Below, in pieces: positions 13,834 to 17,776 of a stretch of 17,776 bases of DNA (the stretch's first letter is position 1; every line of letters begins with the position of its first letter). The notes under the pieces are model-generated. The model was not told where the DNA came from. It worked only from the letters and a program-made list of their open reading frames with translations, and made no database searches. Origin of the DNA: Actinomycetota bacterium (GTDB lineage: Bacteria; Actinomycetota; Actinomycetes; Nanopelagicales; Nanopelagicaceae); assembly GCA_947487595.1 (NCBI GenBank), contig CANKXJ010000012.1:1-17776 (forward strand). Direction: 5' to 3'. A program made the position numbers and the translations under genes.

Positions 13834-14652
13834 ATGTTGAGCACATTTATCATTGCCTTGCGCGAGGGCCTCGAAGCCTCCCTGATTGTGGGGATTCTGG
13901 TCGCCTATATTCTAAAAACTGATCGCCGACACTTACTCCTTCCATTATGGAGTGGTGTTGCCGCTGCTGTAGTTGGAAGTATCGGACTTGGCTTTATTCT
14001 CTCCAGAACTTCTGAGGAACTCACTGAGCGCGCTGAGGAAATCTTTGTTGGAACAACTTCCTTTCTAGCTGTGGCACTTGTTACCTGGATGGTTTTTTGG
14101 ATGAAGCGAACTGCTCGTACCTTGAAGGCTGATCTTCATGGAAAAGTTGATACGGCTTTGCGCACAGGGCCTGTAGCCCTTGCTGGAGCAGCGTTTTTCG
14201 CTGTTATCCGCGAAGGTTTAGAAACTGCTCTCTTTGTTTATTCAAACTTTAAAACCGTTGCAAATACAAGTGGCGCTGCATTTGGATTAATTCTTGGCTT
14301 TGCAGTTGCGATCTCGCTTGGTTATTTGATTTTCAAATCAGCAATCAAACTCGACTTAGGCAAGTTCTTCCGTTTCACCGGAGTTGCCCTAGTTGTTGTT
14401 GCAGCAGGAGTTCTTTCATATGGAGTCCATGAGTTCCAAGAACTGGGTTGGCTTCCTGGTGGAGAGTCATATGCTTGGGATGTTTCAAGCCTGATTCCTA
14501 AGGACTCATTGCTTGGAGCAACACTGGGTGGTCTTGTGGGCTTTGATAACACAACGTCATGGCTACAACTGGGCATCTGGGCGATCTACCTCACCACAGT
14601 CCTTCGGGCCTATCTCTCAAAGCCTCGCACGCCTGCGCTCACACCAGCCTAA
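13834..14652 (+). CDS. efeU: FTR1-family high-affinity iron permease (EfeU-like)
   Basis: Integral membrane iron permease, 272 aa from the ATG at 13834, with seven or so hydrophobic helices. Both REXXE iron-binding motifs of the FTR1/EfeU family are present: REGLE at residues 10-14 and REGLE at 126-130. I reject a longer TTG start at 13798: it lies inside the inverted repeat, whereas MLSTFIIALREGLEASLIVG is the normal N-terminus of the family and TAGATT sits 7 nt before this ATG. No EfeO cupredoxin or EfeB peroxidase gene is adjacent, so it is an orphan FTR1 here. Iron specificity is known for the family; other metals such as lead occur in relatives. Probably regulated through the inverted repeat at its promoter. 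Confidence 0.9.
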   Translation: MLSTFIIALREGLEASLIVGILVAYILKTDRRHLLLPLWSGVAAAVVGSIGLGFILSRTSEELTERAEEIFVGTTSFLAVALVTWMVFWMKRTARTLKADLHGKVDTALRTGPVALAGAAFFAVIREGLETALFVYSNFKTVANTSGAAFGLILGFAVAISLGYLIFKSAIKLDLGKFFRFTGVALVVVAAGVLSYGVHEFQELGWLPGGESYAWDVSSLIPKDSLLGATLGGLVGFDNTTSWLQLGIWAIYLTTVLRAYLSKPRTPALTPA

Positions 14653-14692
14653 GCGCTGTCACAAACCCTTACTGGCGGGTAACATAAGCGCT
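14651..14692. repeat. Two AAGCGCT copies flanking a short dyad before the thiolase
   Basis: AAGCGCT at 14651-14657 and 14686-14692, with TTAC, 6 nt, GTAA (14669-14682) between them. The second copy overlaps the proposed thiolase -10. Candidate regulatory site, short and weak. Confidence 0.2.
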
Positions 14693-14718
14693 ATATCCGC
14701 CCCTAGTAAAGGATCACT
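14669..14718 (+). promoter_or_regulatory. Promoter and Shine-Dalgarno of the fadA-fadB operon
   Basis: TTACTG (14669-14674), 17 nt, TATATC (14692-14697) is a plausible promoter. AAAGGA (14708-14713) is a good Shine-Dalgarno 5 nt before the ATG at 14719, so this unit has a normal leader unlike most others here. Confidence 0.5.
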
Positions 14719-15909
14719 ATGTCTCGCACAGTTGTCTTAGTCGATGCCGTTCGCACGCCCTTTGGAAAAGCTGGGGGGATGTATGCAGGAACACGCGCTG
14801 ATGATTTGATGGTGCGCGCAATACGCGGACTTTTAGATAGAAATCCAAATGTTGACCATAGTGCAATCGATGATGTCGCTATCGCTGCTGCAACACAAAC
14901 AGGTGATCAAGGAATGAACATCGGCCGCAGTGCCACACTTCTAGCTGGACTACCAAATACCGTACCGGGCTATTCAATTGATCGCTGGTGTGCTGGTGCG
15001 CTAACAGCTGTTACAACAATTGCAGGTGCTATCGCTTTTGGTTCAAATGATATTGCTATTGCGGGCGGCGTTGAACATATGGGTAATCATCCGATGGGTG
15101 AACTCATGGATCCTAATCCCCGTTACTTAGCTGAAAAGATTGTTGAGCAAGATGCACTTGCAATGGGTTCAACGGCTGAAAGACTCCATGATCGCTTCCC
15201 AACTATCACAAAAGAGCGCGCAGATAAATATGCACTTAACTCACAACTTAAAACAACTAAGGCATATGAAGCTGGTTTGATTCAGCGAGATCTCATTCCG
15301 ATGGCTGCGCGCAACGCCGAGCTAGGATGGACAATTGCAACAGTTGATGAGGCACCTCGCCCAACAACAACGATGGAAGGTTTAGCTGGCTTAAAGACTC
15401 CCTTTCGTCCAGCAGGTCGAGTTACGGCAGGAAATTCTTCTGGATTAAACGATGGTGCAACTGCGGCGCTCCTTGCTAGTGAAGATAAAGCAAAAGAGTT
15501 AGGACTGAGCATTAAGGCACGATTAGTTACATACGCTTTTGCTGGCGTAGAGCCAGAAGTAATGGGCTTTGGACCAGTTCCTTCAACAATTAAAGCACTT
15601 GCGCAAGCAGGTTTGAGTATTAAAGATATTGGACTCTTTGAAATCAATGAGGCTTTTGCTGTGCAGGTATTAGCATTTCTTGAGCACTTTGGAATTGCCG
15701 ATGATGACGCTCGCGTTAATCCATTTGGTGGAGCAATTGCAGTTGGGCACCCACTTGCATCTTCTGGTGTTCGCCTCATGCTCAATCTAGCTAGATCTTT
15801 TGAAGCCCATCCAGAGGTGCGCTATGGCTTAACAACTATGTGTATCGGTCTTGGAATGGGCGGATCTGTCATTTGGGAAAACCCACACTTTAATGGTCAG
15901 GTGAAATAA
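14719..15909 (+). CDS. fadA: Acetyl-CoA acyltransferase (3-ketoacyl-CoA thiolase), FadA-like
   Basis: Thiolase, 396 aa, cleaving 3-ketoacyl-CoA with CoA in the last step of beta-oxidation, working with the FadB subunit encoded next. The full catalytic set is visible: nucleophile C91 in DRWCAGALTAV, NEAFA (310-314), H344 in GGAIAVGHPLASSG, and C375 in TTMCIGLGMGGS. The N-terminus VVLVDAVRTPFGK is typical. The start ATG at 14719 has AAAGGA 5 nt upstream. The next gene's GTG follows directly after its TAA, with no spacer. The pairing with fadB favours a degradative thiolase over a biosynthetic acetoacetyl-CoA thiolase. Confidence 0.93.
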   Translation: MSRTVVLVDAVRTPFGKAGGMYAGTRADDLMVRAIRGLLDRNPNVDHSAIDDVAIAAATQTGDQGMNIGRSATLLAGLPNTVPGYSIDRWCAGALTAVTTIAGAIAFGSNDIAIAGGVEHMGNHPMGELMDPNPRYLAEKIVEQDALAMGSTAERLHDRFPTITKERADKYALNSQLKTTKAYEAGLIQRDLIPMAARNAELGWTIATVDEAPRPTTTMEGLAGLKTPFRPAGRVTAGNSSGLNDGATAALLASEDKAKELGLSIKARLVTYAFAGVEPEVMGFGPVPSTIKALAQAGLSIKDIGLFEINEAFAVQVLAFLEHFGIADDDARVNPFGGAIAVGHPLASSGVRLMLNLARSFEAHPEVRYGLTTMCIGLGMGGSVIWENPHFNGQVK

Positions 15910-17776
15910 GTGAGCGCAGATATCAAACTCCCAGAAGGTGCACCTGAAGAGGTTGTCACTCAAGCCCTAGTGCGACACGTTGATTTAACTGCATTCGGTG
16001 TCAAAGGCATCTTGGCTCTCATCACTTTAGATAACGCTCTTGACCATAATCGCCCTAATACTTTTGGACCGCAATCACTTCTTGCATTAGATGCAGCGAT
16101 TACTGCAGCTATTGCCAGCAAGCCAAGCGCCATTGCAATTACCGGTAAGCCATTTATTTTTGCCGCCGGTGCTGATTTATCTGCCCTTTCCTTTATTACC
16201 AATCGTGAGCAATCACTTGGCATAGGTAAATTGGGACATGATGTGTTTCGCCGCTTAGGCGAATCAAGCATTCCAACTTTTGCTTTCATCAATGGCTTGG
16301 CACTTGGTGGTGGCCTTGAAGTTGGATTGCATTGCCACTACCGCACACTTGCCTCCACGGCATTTACTGGTTTACCTGAAGTCTTCCTTGGATTAGTTCC
16401 AGGTTGGGGTGGTGCAACTATTTTGCCAAAGTTAATTGGTCCTGAGCGAGCTGTGCAAGTAATTATGTTGAATGCCCTTAACAACAACACCATGATGAAA
16501 GCCAAAGATGCTCTCAAGCTCGGTGTGGTGGATGCTGTGTACGAGCCATCTGATTTCCTAGAGCGCTCAATTGCATTTGCAGCAAATGTTTTAAATGGCA
16601 CAACTAAAATCGAGCGCAAGGACTACAGCCAAGATCCGGCATGGGAAAGCGCTCTTGCAACTGGAAAGGCTGCTGCGCTCAAGAAATACGGCGGCGCTGA
16701 AATAGCCTCACCAATGAGAGCCCTTGAACTCATCAGTGCAGCCAAGAGCAACACGTTAGGTGCTGGCTTTGATGCCGAAGATCTAGCACTTGCTGACTTA
16801 ACTATGAGTGATCCCCTGCGCGCATCCCTCTATGCATTCAACGTTATTCAAAAGAAGCGCAAGAAAGTTGAAGGTGCTCCAAAGCCAGCTCTTGCTCGCA
16901 AGGTGGGCAAAGTAGGCGTTGTTGGCGCCGGACTGATGGCATCGCAGTTAGCACTACTTCTTCTACGTAATTTGAAGTGCCCAGTTGTTATGACAGATAT
17001 TGATCAAGAGCGTGCTGATAAAGGCGTGGCTTGGGTTAAGAATGAGTTAGCCAAACTAGTTGAGAAAAAGCGTATGAGCACAGAGTCTGCAGCTCGCTTA
17101 AATCTACTTATTTCAGGTTCATCAGATCAAAACACTTTTGCAGGATGCGACTTCATTATTGAAGCCATCTTTGAAGAGCTATCTTTGAAGCAAGAGCTCT
17201 TTAAGAAATTAGAGACGATTGTTTCACCAGAGTGTGTTTTGGCCACAAATACTTCATCTCTATCAGTAGAGCGGATGAGCGAAGGACTTAAAAATCCTGA
17301 ACGCGTTGTTGGTTTCCACTTCTTTAATCCAGTTGCAATCATGCCATTACTAGAGGTTGCGCGAACAAGTAAGACTGATGATGCGACAACAGCAACTGCA
17401 ATCTCTGTGGGTAAGGAACTTAAGAAGACCATGATCATCTGTAAAGATGCCCCTGGTTTTGTAGTTAACCGCTTGTTAACTCGCTTCATGGGCGAAATCA
17501 CCGACGCTGTCGATGAAGGCACTTCACCAGAGGTTGCCGATAACGCTATGCGCTCTATTGGATTCCCAATGTCACCATTCCAACTTCTAGACCTAGTTGG
17601 TCCTGGTGTTGCATTACACGTATCTGAGACTTTGCATGCAAATCTTGGTGATCGCTACCGTATTTCACCAACAATGGCTGCGATGGTTAAAGAAGGCGTT
17701 CGAAACTTCTATGTTAAAAATGAAGATGGAAGTTATGGTGCAAACCCAGCAGCCCTAGCCCTTATTCATAAAGGTG
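15910..17776 (+). CDS. fadB: FadB-like multifunctional enoyl-CoA hydratase / 3-hydroxyacyl-CoA dehydrogenase (3' end outside window)
   Basis: Alpha subunit of the fatty-acid oxidation complex; 622 codons are visible and the reading frame is open to the edge. The N-terminal crotonase domain has the oxyanion-hole region FIFAAGADLSAL (83-93) and the two catalytic glutamates, E137 in LGGGLE and E157 in GLPEVFLGLVPGWGG, spaced 20 residues as in E. coli FadB. The dehydrogenase domain starts at VGVVGAGLMASQLA (336-349), the NAD-binding loop, followed by ATNTSSLSV (445-453) and the catalytic pair H470 in GFHFFNPV and E482 in MPLLEV. The second C-terminal dehydrogenase helical domain is entered (DAPGFVVNRLL). 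The GTG start directly adjoins the fadA stop, so translation is coupled; roughly 80-100 residues are probably missing. Confidence 0.92.
   Translation, partial: MSADIKLPEGAPEEVVTQALVRHVDLTAFGVKGILALITLDNALDHNRPNTFGPQSLLALDAAITAAIASKPSAIAITGKPFIFAAGADLSALSFITNREQSLGIGKLGHDVFRRLGESSIPTFAFINGLALGGGLEVGLHCHYRTLASTAFTGLPEVFLGLVPGWGGATILPKLIGPERAVQVIMLNALNNNTMMKAKDALKLGVVDAVYEPSDFLERSIAFAANVLNGTTKIERKDYSQDPAWESALATGKAAALKKYGGAEIASPMRALELISAAKSNTLGAGFDAEDLALADLTMSDPLRASLYAFNVIQKKRKKVEGAPKPALARKVGKVGVVGAGLMASQLALLLLRNLKCPVVMTDIDQERADKGVAWVKNELAKLVEKKRMSTESAARLNLLISGSSDQNTFAGCDFIIEAIFEELSLKQELFKKLETIVSPECVLATNTSSLSVERMSEGLKNPERVVGFHFFNPVAIMPLLEVARTSKTDDATTATAISVGKELKKTMIICKDAPGFVVNRLLTRFMGEITDAVDEGTSPEVADNAMRSIGFPMSPFQLLDLVGPGVALHVSETLHANLGDRYRISPTMAAMVKEGVRNFYVKNEDGSYGANPAALALIHKG

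Noticed and set aside
15282..15785. Open frame of 167 codons on the minus strand
   Set aside because: Antisense to the thiolase, whose catalytic motifs are intact; composition is typical of a shadow frame.
17127..17522. Open frame of 131 codons on the minus strand
   Set aside because: Antisense to the dehydrogenase domain of FadB; no family resemblance.
1..17776. Mobile element, prophage or defence island
   Set aside because: No transposase, integrase, terminal repeats or toxin-antitoxin pair is seen; the genes are core-type metabolism and envelope genes with uniform style.

Overview
This window reads as a chromosomal segment of a small-genome, moderate-to-low-GC actinobacterium. The best guess is a freshwater Nanopelagicales (acI)-type organism. 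The evidence is a set of genes found almost only in Actinobacteria (DUF3000 next to an RNase D with HRDC; a PimB-type mannosyltransferase next to a secreted NlpC/P60 protein), AT-leaning codon use, very short intergenic gaps and overlapping stops. The taxon is inferred from gene content only. Nothing indicates phage, plasmid, CRISPR or transposons, and I found no tRNA or rRNA. No gene-free stretch exceeds 300 bp; the longest is about 210 bp, at 432-641.

Layout. (1) 1-2000: a PadR-type regulator (minus strand, cut by the window edge) diverges from a LysE/RhtB exporter, which is followed by a small PD-(D/E)XK nuclease-fold protein with four cysteines. (2) 1980-5370: a PlsC acyltransferase (minus) diverges from a small unknown protein coupled to a Gfo/Idh/MocA dehydrogenase; converging on these is an SRPBCC protein plus ROK sugar kinase operon (minus). 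(3) 5400-8300: a plus-strand operon of a FadD15-like long-chain acyl-CoA synthetase, a tiny soluble histidine kinase and a NarL/LuxR response regulator. (4) 8286-10422: a minus-strand operon of a secreted coiled-coil NlpC/P60 hydrolase and a PimB-like phosphatidylinositol-mannoside mannosyltransferase. (5) 10515-11842: a compact RibD-C reductase converging on an EamA transporter. (6) 11904-17776: DUF3000, RNase D, an FTR1/EfeU iron permease, then the thiolase (FadA) and multifunctional (FadB) subunits of fatty-acid beta-oxidation, the last cut by the window edge.

How it fits together. The plsC / SRPBCC / fadD15 / pimB / NlpC-P60 set resembles, from memory, the mycobacterial Rv2182c-Rv2190c neighbourhood: lipid activation, phospholipid acylation, PI-mannoside synthesis and peptidoglycan remodelling. 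Here a sensorless two-component pair sits between fadD and pimB, and a sugar kinase and dehydrogenase sit between plsC and fadD. The right-hand block is catabolic (beta-oxidation), with an iron permease placed between RNase D and the thiolase.

Regulation. The clearest overall signal is a leaderless-mRNA promoter pattern: at ten of twelve transcription-unit starts a -10-like hexamer (TANNNT or NANNNT) ends 6 or 7 nt before the ATG/GTG, without a well-placed Shine-Dalgarno. The two exceptions (PadR and thiolase) carry good Shine-Dalgarno sites. A perfect 11-bp inverted repeat overlaps the -35 of the iron permease, and a perfect 12-bp palindrome lies at the -35 of the RibD-C gene. I see no dramatic undescribed defence or mobile system. 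The most interesting items are the minimal histidine kinase, the iron-permease operator, the four-cysteine nuclease-fold protein and the leaderless/interlocked-stop architecture.
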